A stretch of DNA of 64,000 nt from VKMB-3413 sp041027365 (GCF_041027365.1 NZ_JBFTEH010000001.1:434001-498000); one strand, 5' to 3'. Numbered from the stretch's first letter, positions 8,472 to 17,366 are shown. The notes: a model not told the origin generated them from the sequence alone. Program-made: numbers and translations.

Positions 8472-10295
8472 ATGACCACGACGCCGCTCCGATCGATCCT
8501 TTCCGCCCTGGCGGTCTCGATCCTCACCGCCGGGACGGCGGCGTCCGCACAGACCGCGGCGCCGGGGGCTGCCGCACCGCAGGCCCCGGGGTCTCAGGCC
8601 AAGGCGCCTGATGCCGCGGCGCCGAAGAGCGTGCCGGACAAGGTCGCGCCGGTGACGCCGCCGCAGGCGGAGGACTCGCAGGCCGAGCCGCGGGCATCAT
8701 CCCGCGCGCAGCCGAAGACGGCGGAACCGGCCGCTCCGCCGGCGGGCGGGTCGATGCAGTCGGGTCAGGCGGCGCAGGCGCGTCCGGCACCGCCCGAATC
8801 GAGCGTTCCCGCGCTGCCGGTGCCGCCGGCCGACGCAGGGGTGGCGGCAGAGCCCGGCGGCGAGATCGTTCCCGAGCCCGCCAACTCCAACTTCGCCCAC
8901 GGCCCGAAATCCGTCGCCGATCTCGCAGAGGGTCTGCTGGATGCGGTGGTGAACGTCTCGACCGCCCAGTCCGTCGACATGCCGGGCCGGGGCGTTCCGC
9001 CCCTCCAGGCGCCGGAAGGCTCGCCGCTGCAGGACTTCTTCAACGACCTCTTGAAGAACGGCCAGGGCAACAGCGACCAGCGCGTCCAGTCGCTTGGCTC
9101 GGGCTTCGTGATCGATCCGTCCGGCGTCATCATCACCAACAACCACGTGATCGCAGACGCCGACACGATCACGGTGAACTTCGCCGACGGCACGCAGCTC
9201 GACGCGAAGCTGATCGGCAAGGACACCAAGACCGATATCGCCGTGCTGAAGGTGAAGCCGCCGCATCCCCTGAAGGCGGTGAAGTTCGGCGATTCCGACC
9301 ACATCCGGATCGGCGACTGGGTGATGGCGATCGGCAACCCCTTCGGCCTCGGCGGCTCGGTGTCGATGGGCATCGTCTCGGCGCGGGGCCGCAACATCAA
9401 CGCCGGGCCCTACGACAACTTCATCCAGACCGACGCGGCGATCAATCGCGGCAATTCCGGCGGGCCGCTGTTCGACATGAACGGCAATGTCGTCGGCATC
9501 AACACGGCGATCATCTCGCCGACCGGCGGCTCGATCGGCATCGGCTTCTCGATCCCCTCGAAGCTCGCGGTCAACGTCATCGACCAGCTGCGCAAATACG
9601 GCGAGACCCGCCGCGGCTGGCTCGGCATCCGCCTGGAGGCGGTGACCGACGACATCGCCAGCGGCCTCGGCCTCGCCTCCGCGCACGGCGCCGTCGTCAT
9701 GGGCATCGTCCCGGGCGGCCCGTCCGACAACGGCAAGCTGAAGGTCGGCGACGTCATCGTCGGCTTCGACGGCGAGAAGGTGGACAGCTCGCGCGACCTG
9801 CCGCGCATCGTCGCGGAGACGCCGGTCGGCAAGACCGCGAAGGTCGACATCCTGCGCAAGGAGAGCGCCTCCGCGCCGCCCAAGCCGATGACGGTGGAGG
9901 TGACGCTCGGCCGGCTCGAGGACGGCGAGAAGATGATGGCCGACGCCGAGAAGCCGGACACCAAGAAGCCGGCGGCTCCCGCCGCCAAGGGCAAGGCGGT
10001 TGAGATCCTCGGGATGAAGCTGTCGAATCTCGACGATGCGGCGCGCAAGAAATTCGGTCTGTCGAAGGACGCCAAGGGCGTCGTCGTCTCGTCCGTCGCG
10101 CCGAACTCGAACGCGGCGGAGAAGGGGATCGAGGCCGGCACGACGATCCGCGAGGTCGCGCAGGAGGAGGTCTCCACCCCCGCCGACGTCGAGGAGAAGA
10201 TCGCCAAGCTGAAGTCCGACGGACGCCGCAATGCGCTGCTGCTCCTCGCGGCCGCCAACGGGGACCTGCGCTTCGTGGTGGTGCCGCTGGACTGA
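8472..10295 (+). CDS. degP: Do/DegP-family periplasmic serine protease
   Basis: 607 residues. A signal peptide ends near ASAQ (about residue 26). A Pro/Ala/Gln-rich segment to ~135 follows, then a trypsin-like domain with the triad H225 (NNHVIADAD), D255 (KTDIAVLK) and S329 (RGNSGGPLF). Two PDZ regions come next, from about 385 (RRGWLGIRLEAVTDD) and about 510 (EILGMKLSNLDD). DegP-type proteases degrade or refold damaged envelope proteins. The N-terminal disordered stretch of ~110 residues is longer than in typical 470-500-residue members. It follows the hflKC operon by 161 bp, a conserved rhizobial order. Several paralogues usually occur per genome, so the letter in the symbol is tentative. 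Confidence 0.93.
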   Translation: MTTTPLRSILSALAVSILTAGTAASAQTAAPGAAAPQAPGSQAKAPDAAAPKSVPDKVAPVTPPQAEDSQAEPRASSRAQPKTAEPAAPPAGGSMQSGQAAQARPAPPESSVPALPVPPADAGVAAEPGGEIVPEPANSNFAHGPKSVADLAEGLLDAVVNVSTAQSVDMPGRGVPPLQAPEGSPLQDFFNDLLKNGQGNSDQRVQSLGSGFVIDPSGVIITNNHVIADADTITVNFADGTQLDAKLIGKDTKTDIAVLKVKPPHPLKAVKFGDSDHIRIGDWVMAIGNPFGLGGSVSMGIVSARGRNINAGPYDNFIQTDAAINRGNSGGPLFDMNGNVVGINTAIISPTGGSIGIGFSIPSKLAVNVIDQLRKYGETRRGWLGIRLEAVTDDIASGLGLASAHGAVVMGIVPGGPSDNGKLKVGDVIVGFDGEKVDSSRDLPRIVAETPVGKTAKVDILRKESASAPPKPMTVEVTLGRLEDGEKMMADAEKPDTKKPAAPAAKGKAVEILGMKLSNLDDAARKKFGLSKDAKGVVVSSVAPNSNAAEKGIEAGTTIREVAQEEVSTPADVEEKIAKLKSDGRRNALLLLAAANGDLRFVVVPLD

Positions 10296-10308
10296 CCGGA
10301 TCGATGAT

Positions 10309-10329
10309 GCCCGGCGGAGATCGCCGGGC
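10309..10329. terminator. Hairpin between convergent degP and acetyltransferase genes
   Basis: GCCCGGCG (10309-10316) and CGCCGGGC (10322-10329) pair perfectly around a five-base loop between two converging genes. There is no T-run, so it may be a weak or factor-assisted terminator. Confidence 0.4.
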
Positions 10330-10367
10330 GGCAGACTAAGGCTGCATGGGGCGGACAGTCGTGCGCC

Positions 10368-10940
10368 TCAGCCGGCGGAGGAAGCCGACCGCTGCGCCTG
10401 CCAGTCCGCGCGGCTCAGCCGGAAGAGCCGGTGCTCGACGAGTTCGGGAAACCGGTCGGGGTCGACGTCGGGATGGGCGAAGGTCTCGGCCGGTGTCATC
10501 CCGATGCGACGCATGACGGCCTGCGACGCCTCGTTCGTCACGACGCACTGCGCGACGACTTCCTGCACGCCGAGCGTCTCGAAACAGGCGGCGGCGCTCG
10601 CGAGGGCGCCCTCGGTCGCGTAGCCGCGGCCCCAATATTCCGGCAGGAGCCGCCAACCGAGTTCGACGGCGCCGGCGAAGGGGTGGTGGTCGCCGAGCCG
10701 ACCGGCGCCGAGCATGCCGACGACCGCGCCTGTCGAAAGCTCCTGCAGCGCCAGAAAGCCGATGCCCTCGCGCGCGTAGCGGTCCTCGACGAGGTCCATC
10801 ATCGCGTCGGACTCGAGCCGGGTCCGGCGCATCGGGAAGAACCGCATCACGACGTCGTCGCTGTTGAGCCGGTGGAAGACATCCCGGTCGGCCTCGCGCC
10901 AGCGACGCAGCATCAGCCGCGGCGTGAGGAGCCCGTCCAT
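10368..10940 (-). CDS. GNAT-family N-acetyltransferase (RimJ/RimL-like)
   Basis: 190 residues resembling the RimJ/RimL branch of GNAT enzymes, which transfer acetyl from acetyl-CoA to amino groups. Family features include the N-terminal TPRLMLRRWREADRD, the acetyl-CoA loop LLPEYWGRGYATEGALA, and the conserved VVTNEASQAVMRRIGM. The substrate cannot be predicted. The ATG overlaps the serB stop by one base, so the two are translationally coupled, although no functional link between them is obvious. Confidence 0.88.
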   Translation of the reverse strand: MDGLLTPRLMLRRWREADRDVFHRLNSDDVVMRFFPMRRTRLESDAMMDLVEDRYAREGIGFLALQELSTGAVVGMLGAGRLGDHHPFAGAVELGWRLLPEYWGRGYATEGALASAAACFETLGVQEVVAQCVVTNEASQAVMRRIGMTPAETFAHPDVDPDRFPELVEHRLFRLSRADWQAQRSASSAG

Positions 10941-11836
10941 CAGGCGAACTCGTCGCGCCGGTAGCCCTGGATAAACAGGAGGGCGGTGAGGTCGCCGTGG
11001 TCGATGCGATGCGGCGCGCGGGCGGCGACCGCCGGCTTGGCGTGCAGCGCGACGCCCGTGCCGGCCAGGCCGATCATGCCGAGGTCGTTCGCCCCGTCGC
11101 CGACGGCGATGGCGTCCTCGGGCCCGATGCCCCGGGCCGCCGCGATCTCCTGCAGCGCCGTCACCTTCGCCTCGGCGCCGAGGATCGGCTCGGCGACGCG
11201 GCCGGTCAGCTTTCCCGCCTCGATCAGCAGGACGTTGGCGCGGTTCTCGTGGAAGCCGAGCATCGCAGCGATGCGGCTCGTGAAGACGGTGAAGCCGCCG
11301 GAGACGAGGGCCGTGTGGGCGCCGCTCGCGCGCATCGTGCGGATCAGCGTCTCACCGCCCGGCGCCAGCGTGATCCGCTCGGCGATCACCTTGTCGACGA
11401 CCGCCTCGGGCAGGCCTTCCAGCAGCGCGACGCGTTCGCGCAAGGCGGGCTCGAAGGCGATCTCGCCGTTCATCGCCCGCGCCGTGATCGCCGCGATGTG
11501 GTCCTTGATGCCGACTTCGGCCGCGAGCTCGTCGATGCACTCCTCGCCGATCATGGTGGAGTCCATGTCGGCGATCAGAAATCGCTTGCGCCGCGTGCGG
11601 GCCTCCTGCACCACGCAGTCGAACCCGGCGGCGCTGGCGGCGACCGAAAGCTCGCGCCTTTGCGCTTCGCTCGGCGCGGTCTCGACGGTGAGGTCTGCGG
11701 CATAGCCGGGGTGCAGCCAGTCGGCCGTATCCGGGCCGAGCCCGAGCACGGCGGCGACGTCCTCGAGGGCGCGCGCGGGAAGGCCCGGTCCGGACGGGGC
11801 GGCGATCAGCGTGGCGACATGCATGGGAAACGGCAT
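10940..11836 (-). CDS. serB: Phosphoserine phosphatase
   Basis: Catalyses the last step of serine synthesis, phosphoserine to serine. It is a HAD-superfamily enzyme with a DxDST nucleophile motif (D90 and D92 in FLIADMDSTMIGEEC), a helical cap, motif II (ALVSGGFTVFTSRIA) and the metal-binding motif IAVGDGANDLGMI. An N-terminal ACT-like region occupies ~1-80. The start at 11836 gives 298 residues; a second ATG at 11824 (MHVATLIAAP) is equally good and would leave more room for the divergent miaA. SerB is coupled to the acetyltransferase gene downstream. Confidence 0.95.
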   Translation of the reverse strand: MPFPMHVATLIAAPSGPGLPARALEDVAAVLGLGPDTADWLHPGYAADLTVETAPSEAQRRELSVAASAAGFDCVVQEARTRRKRFLIADMDSTMIGEECIDELAAEVGIKDHIAAITARAMNGEIAFEPALRERVALLEGLPEAVVDKVIAERITLAPGGETLIRTMRASGAHTALVSGGFTVFTSRIAAMLGFHENRANVLLIEAGKLTGRVAEPILGAEAKVTALQEIAAARGIGPEDAIAVGDGANDLGMIGLAGTGVALHAKPAVAARAPHRIDHGDLTALLFIQGYRRDEFA

Positions 11837-11838
11837 CG

Positions 11839-12762
11839 GTGATTTCGGGAAAACAGGCGATTCTGATAGCGGGGCCGACCGCGAGCGGCAAGTCGGGCCT
11901 GGCTCTCGAACTCGCCGAGCGCTTCGGCGGCACCGTGGTCAATGCCGATTCCATGCAGGTCTATGACGGTCTCCGCATCCTGACAGCGCGGCCGGACGCC
12001 GGGGATCTCGCCCGCGCGCCGCACCGGCTCTACGGCCATGTCGATCCGCGCGATGCCTATTCGGCCGGCGCCTATACACGCGACTGCGAAGTATTGCTGA
12101 CGGAATTGCGCGGCGCCGCCATCCTGCCGATCTTCTGCGGCGGGACCGGACTGTATTTCAAGGCCTTGCTCGGACTTCTCGATACCATGCCGGCGGTTCC
12201 CGACTCCTTGCGGCAGGCCTGGCGTCGCCGGCTGGCAGAGGAGGGGCCGGCGGCGCTCCATAGCCTCTTGGTCGAGCGCGACCCGGCTGCCGCGGCGCGC
12301 ATCGCTCCGGCGGACGGCCAGCGGATCGTCCGGGCGCTCGAGATTGCCGATGTGGCGGGAAGACCGCTGTCGGAACTGCAGGCGGGGCAGGGGCGGCCGC
12401 TCATCGACGGCGGGCGCTGCGTGAAGATCGTGCTGACGCCGGACCGCGCCGTCCTGCGTGAGCGGATCGCGCAACGCTTTGATTCCATGGTGGAGTCCGG
12501 CGCAATGGAGGAGGTCCGGGACTTCCGCCGCCGGTTCGGGGCGGTGGGCGGAACCGCAGGCAAGGCGATCGGCCTCGCCGAGCTTGGCGCGGTCATCGAC
12601 GGACAGGCGTCGCTTGAAGCCGCGAGCGAGAGGGCGATCGCGCGCACGCGCCAATACGCCAAGCGGCAGGAGACATGGTTCCGTCACCAGTTCGGCCCGG
12701 ACTGGCTCAGGATTCCCTTGAGGAATGTGACGGAAATCGCTGCCTTGGAGGTATTCCGTTAA
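11839..12762 (+). CDS. miaA: tRNA dimethylallyltransferase
   Basis: 307 residues. It adds a dimethylallyl group to A37 of tRNAs reading UNN codons. Visible are the P-loop AGPTASGKSGLALELAE near the N-terminus, the DSMQVYDGLRILTARP motif, PIFCGGTGLYFKALL, and the C-terminal KRQETWFRHQF typical of MiaA. The start is a GTG two bases from the most upstream possible serB start, so these divergent genes have essentially no intergenic region. A diguanylate cyclase follows 60 bp downstream. Confidence 0.95.
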   Translation: MISGKQAILIAGPTASGKSGLALELAERFGGTVVNADSMQVYDGLRILTARPDAGDLARAPHRLYGHVDPRDAYSAGAYTRDCEVLLTELRGAAILPIFCGGTGLYFKALLGLLDTMPAVPDSLRQAWRRRLAEEGPAALHSLLVERDPAAAARIAPADGQRIVRALEIADVAGRPLSELQAGQGRPLIDGGRCVKIVLTPDRAVLRERIAQRFDSMVESGAMEEVRDFRRRFGAVGGTAGKAIGLAELGAVIDGQASLEAASERAIARTRQYAKRQETWFRHQFGPDWLRIPLRNVTEIAALEVFR

Positions 12763-12822
12763 GCCGCCGGTGAGCAGAGCCGGCTATGGATCGATCGCAC
12801 ATCATTCAGGACCGATCGATCG

Positions 12823-13605
12823 ATGAAACTGGGCAAGGCCGAATTGCCGGTGGTTCTGCTGCTCGCCGCGCTCGCGGCTGCGGCTGCCTCCTTCAGTGCG
12901 GACCACCTGCTCGCTCCGCCGGCCCTCGGCGTGCTGCTGCGCGGCGCACCGGCGGCGCCCGTGGCAGCGGCGTTCTGGCTCGGCGTCACCTCCCTCTGCG
13001 GCGCGATGATCCTCTGTATCGGCTGGGTCCTGCCGGCGGTTCGGCGACAGTCGAAGGAACAGGGCAAGCTGCAGTCGCTGACCGGACTGCTGAAGCAGCG
13101 TTCGCAGGATCTGGAGCGGGCGGCCTCGACCGACGCGTTGACCGGCATGCACAATCGCCGCTTCTTCGACGAGGCCCTGCGCGAATACATCGCGGCGTTC
13201 GCGCAGGTCGGGCGGCCGCTCGGCCTCGTGATCATCGATCTCGATCGTTTCAAGGCGATCAACGACAGCTACGGCCACGACGTGGGCGACGAGGTCCTGA
13301 AGGCCGTAGCCGTCTGCCTGTTCGAGTTCACGCGCTTCCACGACGTCGTCGCCCGTCTCGGCGGCGAGGAATTCGCGGTGATGGCACCCAACATGGACAT
13401 GCCGGCGCTGCGGCGTTTCGCCGACCGGATGCGCGAGGCGATCGAGGCCCTGATCATCGAGGTCGGCGGCCGGCGCGTGCCCGTGACCGCCTCGCTCGGC
13501 CTGGCGGTCACGCAGGGCGGCGACGATTCCGCGGCGCTGTTCAAGCGCGCCGACGTCAACCTCTACCTCGCCAAGCACAGCGGCCGGAACCGCGTCTGCG
13601 CCTGA
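12823..13605 (+). CDS. Diguanylate cyclase (GGDEF domain, membrane)
   Basis: 260 residues that should make the second messenger cyclic di-GMP from two GTP. Two N-terminal hydrophobic segments (LPVVLLLAALAAAAASF and PVAAAFWLGVTSLCGAMILC) anchor it, and a short coiled coil leads to a complete GGDEF domain from about residue 100 (STDALTGMHNRRFFDE). The catalytic loop reads RLGGEEFAV, a functional GGEEF variant. No sensory domain is seen. No RxxD inhibitory site was noted just before the active loop. A second cyclase and a PilZ protein occur elsewhere in the window. Confidence 0.92.
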   Translation: MKLGKAELPVVLLLAALAAAAASFSADHLLAPPALGVLLRGAPAAPVAAAFWLGVTSLCGAMILCIGWVLPAVRRQSKEQGKLQSLTGLLKQRSQDLERAASTDALTGMHNRRFFDEALREYIAAFAQVGRPLGLVIIDLDRFKAINDSYGHDVGDEVLKAVAVCLFEFTRFHDVVARLGGEEFAVMAPNMDMPALRRFADRMREAIEALIIEVGGRRVPVTASLGLAVTQGGDDSAALFKRADVNLYLAKHSGRNRVCA

Positions 13606-13665
13606 CGCTCCGGGGTGCCCGGCGCCCTTCGATGGCGAGCCCCGGCGGCTCATGCAACAAAAGCG

Positions 13666-13695
13666 TTGACAGGGGTGGCGGGGCAGGCCTAGCTT
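13666..13695 (+). promoter_or_regulatory. Sigma-70 promoter of the ilvI leader
   Basis: A perfect TTGACA (13666-13671) and TAGCTT (13690-13695) are separated by 18 bases. Transcription would begin around 13702-13703, which coincides with the ATG of the leader peptide. Confidence 0.7.
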
Positions 13696-13702
13696 CCGGC
13701 CC

Positions 13703-13753
13703 ATGACGAAGAACATTCTCGTAGTAGGAGCGCGCACACGCGAGACGGTCTAG
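13703..13753 (+). CDS. Branched-chain amino acid leader peptide (ilv attenuator)
   Basis: A 16-residue frame, MTKNILVVGARTRETV, directly precedes a hairpin and a rho-independent terminator upstream of acetolactate synthase. The run Ile-Leu-Val-Val supplies the regulatory codons: when charged branched-chain tRNAs are scarce the ribosome should stall there and favour transcription of ilvI. The predicted transcription start falls on or beside the ATG, so the peptide is probably translated from a leaderless message, as known for the rhizobial trp leader. Confidence 0.8.
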   Translation: MTKNILVVGARTRETV

Positions 13754-13812
13754 AGGCCGTCCGGCGATAGCCACGTGTGCGCGACATCAAGGGCCCCGAC
13801 GGGCCCTTTTTT
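13731..13812 (+). promoter_or_regulatory. Attenuator: pause hairpin and terminator of ilvI
   Basis: The 3' half of the leader-peptide frame contains CGCGCACACG, which pairs with CGTGTGCGCG about 30 bases later (around 13774-13783); GACGG and CCGTC can pair inside this loop. A terminator follows: GGGCCC (13791-13796), CGAC loop sequence, GGGCCC (13801-13806), then six Ts to 13812. The segment GGCCGTC (13755-13761) could instead pair with GACGGGCC (13798-13805) as an antiterminator, which is inference. The layout fits classical translation-coupled attenuation. Confidence 0.75.
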
Positions 13813-13886
13813 ATTGCCCCCGAGTCCCGAACTCGAGATTTCCAGGAAAGACAGCGCCTCTGACGGCGACAGGAAACGGAACGGAC

Positions 13887-15674
13887 ATGATGGACGCGAA
13901 TGCTGCGAAGCGGGAGATGACGGGCGCCGAGATGGTCGTCCAGGCCCTGAAGGACAACGGCGTCACCGACCTCTTCGGCTATCCGGGCGGCGCGGTGCTG
14001 CCGATCTACGACGAGCTCTTCCAGCAGGACAGCGTCCGCCACATCCTCGTGCGCCACGAGCAGGGCGCCGGCCACGCGGCCGAGGGCTATGCCCGCTCCA
14101 CCGGCAAGCCCGGCGTCATGCTGGTCACCTCCGGGCCGGGGGCCACCAATGCCGTCACGGCGCTGCAGGATGCGCTGATGGACTCGATCCCGCTCGTCTG
14201 CATCTCCGGCCAGGTCCCGACGACGCTGATCGGCTCCGACGCCTTCCAGGAGTGCGACACTGTCGGCATCACCCGGCCCTGCACCAAGCACAACTGGCTG
14301 GTCAAGGACGTCAACGACCTCGCCCGGGTCCTGCACGAGGCCTTCCACGTCGCGACGACCGGCCGCCCCGGTCCGGTCGTCGTCGACGTGCCGAAGGACG
14401 TCCAGTTCGCCACCGGCTTCTACACCCCGCCGCCGTCCAACCGCACCCACGAGAGCTATCGGCCGAAGCTCGACGCGGATCACGACCGGGTCGCCGCGGC
14501 GGTGGCGCTGCTCGCCGGAGCGAAGCGGCCGATCATCTATTCCGGCGGCGGCGTCATCAATTCGGGCCCCGAGGCGACGCGCCTGCTGCGCGAACTGGTC
14601 GAGATGACCGGCTTTCCCATCACCTCCACGCTGATGGGCCTCGGCGCCTATCCGGCGTCCGGCAAGAGCTGGATGGGCATGCTCGGCATGCACGGCACCT
14701 ACGAGGCGAATCTTGCCATGCACGGCTGCGACGTCATGCTGTGCATCGGCGCGAGGTTCGACGACCGCATCACCGGCCGGCTCGACGCCTTCTCGCCGAA
14801 CTCCAAGAAGATCCACATCGACATCGACCCGTCCTCGATCAACAAGAACGTCCGGGTCGACCTGCCGATCATCGGGGACGTGGCGCATGTTCTGCGCGAT
14901 CTCATCGCGACCTGGAAGGCGCAAGGGGCGAAGACCGATCGCCCGGCGCTCGCCGCCTGGTGGGACGAGATCGAGACCTGGCGGGCGCGCGACTGCCTCG
15001 CCTATCGGCCGAACGACGACGTGATCATGCCGCAATACGCCATCCAGCGGCTCTATGCGGCGACGCGGGGCCGCGAGACCTACGTCTCGACCGAAGTCGG
15101 CCAGCACCAGATGTGGGCGGCGCAGTTCTACGGCTTCGAGGCGCCGAACCGCTGGCTCACCTCCGGCGGTCTCGGCACGATGGGCTACGGCCTGCCGGCC
15201 TCGATCGGCGCGGCGATCGCGCATCCGGACGCGTTGTCCGTCTGCATCGCCGGCGATGCCTCGGTGCTGATGAACATGCAGGAGATGTCGACCGCCGTGC
15301 AGCACGGCGCCAACGTCAAGATCTTCATCCTCAACAACCAGTATATGGGCATGGTCCGGCAGTGGCAGCAGCTGCTCCACGGCAACCGGCTGTCGCACTC
15401 CTACACCGAGGCGCTGCCGGACTTCGTCAAGCTCGCCGAGGCCTATGGCGGCGTCGGCATGCGCTGCGAGAAGCCGGGCGACCTCGACGCGGCGATCGAG
15501 GAGATGCTGGCCGTCGACGCGCCGGTCCTCTTCGACTGCCGCGTCGCCAACCTCGCCAACTGCTTCCCGATGATCCCGTCGGGCAAGGCGCACAACGAGA
15601 TCCTGCTGCCGGAGGAGGCGACGGACGAGGCGGTGGCGCGGGCGATCGACGCCAAGGGCAAGGCGCTCGTCTGA
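13887..15674 (+). CDS. ilvI: Acetolactate synthase, large catalytic subunit
   Basis: 595 residues. This thiamine-diphosphate enzyme condenses two pyruvates, or pyruvate with 2-ketobutyrate, as the first common step of valine, leucine and isoleucine synthesis. Visible are the ThDP glutamate E58 in VRHEQGAGHAAEGYAR, the FAD/quinone-fold middle domain, and the ThDP-Mg motif starting AGDASVLMNMQEM and ending in the NNQYMGMV region. The gene lies behind a leaderless attenuator. Its regulatory subunit ilvN is 1.7 kb downstream rather than adjacent, because an oppositely oriented gene intervenes. The symbol ilvB would be equally acceptable. Confidence 0.96.
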   Translation: MMDANAAKREMTGAEMVVQALKDNGVTDLFGYPGGAVLPIYDELFQQDSVRHILVRHEQGAGHAAEGYARSTGKPGVMLVTSGPGATNAVTALQDALMDSIPLVCISGQVPTTLIGSDAFQECDTVGITRPCTKHNWLVKDVNDLARVLHEAFHVATTGRPGPVVVDVPKDVQFATGFYTPPPSNRTHESYRPKLDADHDRVAAAVALLAGAKRPIIYSGGGVINSGPEATRLLRELVEMTGFPITSTLMGLGAYPASGKSWMGMLGMHGTYEANLAMHGCDVMLCIGARFDDRITGRLDAFSPNSKKIHIDIDPSSINKNVRVDLPIIGDVAHVLRDLIATWKAQGAKTDRPALAAWWDEIETWRARDCLAYRPNDDVIMPQYAIQRLYAATRGRETYVSTEVGQHQMWAAQFYGFEAPNRWLTSGGLGTMGYGLPASIGAAIAHPDALSVCIAGDASVLMNMQEMSTAVQHGANVKIFILNNQYMGMVRQWQQLLHGNRLSHSYTEALPDFVKLAEAYGGVGMRCEKPGDLDAAIEEMLAVDAPVLFDCRVANLANCFPMIPSGKAHNEILLPEEATDEAVARAIDAKGKALV

Positions 15675-15716
15675 TCCACGGCGTGGCCGAAACGTACGGT
15701 ATTGCCCCATGACGAA

Positions 15717-15742
15717 CGGCCGGCGCTGCAAAGCGCCGGCCG
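15717..15742. terminator. Bidirectional terminator between ilvI and the repeat-protein gene
   Basis: An 11-base-pair perfect stem (15717-15727 with 15732-15742) closes a GCAA tetraloop and is followed by TTT on the plus strand. It sits between converging genes and could serve both. Confidence 0.75.
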
Positions 15743-15774
15743 TTTACGCGACTGGCGTCCGGTTGGCGTGCCCG

Positions 15775-17157
15775 TCAGCCGCCCTTCTTGAACTCGACCC
15801 GGCGTCCATCCGAGCGGACTTCCAGGACGAAGGGGGTGCCGCGGGAGTCGTCGCCGGAAAAGACGAAGAAGCTGCGATAGTTGTCGCGGCTCGACAGCAT
15901 GACGCTCTTCACGTCGGCACCCGGCAGGACCGCGTCGGTGATGTGGGCGATCGGCGGGGGCACGTCCTCCGGCGCGATCTGGCGGTCGACCTTGCGCACA
16001 TGCCCGTCCGGATCCACCGCGACCAGGACGGTGGCGCCGCGGCGGGTCTTGCCGCGCAGCGCGTAGATCTTCTGGGTCTTGTCGCCTTCCAGCGAGACGC
16101 TGTCGAACCGCGCGCCGGGAAGCGCCATCTCGGCATTGCCGATCACGGTCATCGGCACCGGGATCATGTCCGGCTCGCCGGTCTCGCCCGAGGCGATGCG
16201 CTCGTGCGATTTCGGGCTGTTGCCGTGGCCGGCTTCGCCCGGCGGCGTGGCCTCGTCGGCCCGCACGGCGGGCTTGTCCGTTTCGTCCGCGCCGGCCGCA
16301 TCCTTGGCCATCGCCGTCTCGCCGGCCGCACTGTCGTCGCGCGCGGCCTCGCTGACCGAGGCGGACGGCGTCTGGCCGGCGACGCCGGCGGCATGCACCG
16401 CCATCGCGGTGTTGGGGGTTGGCGCTGAGCCGGCCGGGCTCGTCCCGCCAGTGCTGCCGTTCTGTGTCAGCGCCTGCGGCGGCTCGGCGAGATCCGCATT
16501 CCCCTTGATCTGGGAGGACGCCTGCTCGGCGCTCTGGTCGATCGCGGTCGTCGGCTGGTGTTCACCGGTCGCTTCGGCGTTCGCGGCCTTGCGGGCAGGC
16601 GCCGTGCTCGACTGGTCGGCGCCATTCGGCCCCGGCTGGAGCGTATCCGGCGTCTTGCCGAGATCCGCCCCGCCCTTCATCTCCTCGGCGGCATTCTTGC
16701 CGCTTTCTTCGATGGCATCGGATGCCGTCCCGCCACCTTGCGCGGTGGACAGGTCGGCGGGCCCGCCAGCCGGCCCGGCCTCGGCCGCGGATGTCGCCTG
16801 CGGCGCGATCGCCGGCGGCTTCTGGAGGTCGGCTCCCTGTTTCAGCTCGGACGCAGCCTTGGCGGCGCTCCGGTCGATCGCCTGCGCCGGGGCGGTCTGG
16901 TCCCCGCTGCCGGCCGCGGCGTCGCCGGCCTTGCCGGAACCGGCATCGCCATTTCCGCTCTCCTGCGGCACCGCGACCAGCGAGCCGTTCCGGCAGGTCA
17001 GGAGGAACGTGCCGTCCATCCCCTGCACCGTCAGGAGGAGTTCGAACCCCGCCTTCGTGGCCGCGGGGGCGCACTGATCGCCGGAGGCGGTCTGCGCGCC
17101 GGCAGCGGCGGGCACGGCGACCAATGCCGCCGCAGTCAGGAAGGTGAGCTGTCGCAT
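15775..17157 (-). CDS. Exported Ala/Gly-rich repeat protein, unknown function
   Basis: 460 residues from the ATG at 17157, chosen because it begins a clear signal peptide (MRQLTFLTAAALVAVPAAAG, cleavage near AQT). Two cysteines (29 and 55) lie in the N-terminal part. A low-complexity middle carries three copies of a 23-residue motif at 93-115, 148-170 and 205-227, with pattern AIxxSAxxAxxxxKxxADLxxPP. The C-terminus (about 336-460) contains two similar halves, each with an LPGA..SV segment followed by V..DG, resembling PepSY-like folds. No function can be assigned. The gene runs opposite to the flanking ilvI and ilvN and separates them. Confidence 0.7.
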   Translation of the reverse strand: MRQLTFLTAAALVAVPAAAGAQTASGDQCAPAATKAGFELLLTVQGMDGTFLLTCRNGSLVAVPQESGNGDAGSGKAGDAAAGSGDQTAPAQAIDRSAAKAASELKQGADLQKPPAIAPQATSAAEAGPAGGPADLSTAQGGGTASDAIEESGKNAAEEMKGGADLGKTPDTLQPGPNGADQSSTAPARKAANAEATGEHQPTTAIDQSAEQASSQIKGNADLAEPPQALTQNGSTGGTSPAGSAPTPNTAMAVHAAGVAGQTPSASVSEAARDDSAAGETAMAKDAAGADETDKPAVRADEATPPGEAGHGNSPKSHERIASGETGEPDMIPVPMTVIGNAEMALPGARFDSVSLEGDKTQKIYALRGKTRRGATVLVAVDPDGHVRKVDRQIAPEDVPPPIAHITDAVLPGADVKSVMLSSRDNYRSFFVFSGDDSRGTPFVLEVRSDGRRVEFKKGG

Positions 17158-17366
17158 GTCGAAGTCTCCCGCTTGTCCCGCGCCCGGCCTGGGCGTCCGC
17201 CTGTCCTGCACTCGGCCGGACCCGGTCTGTCGCATGGCTAGATGCAATCCGGATGACCATCGTCCAGCTTGGTGGCATCGGCGGCGGTCGATCAGCACGA
17301 TCGCTTTCAATTTGCGAATTCCCGGCTATGGTGCCGCTTCCGTGATCATCTGCCCGGGTTTTCCTC

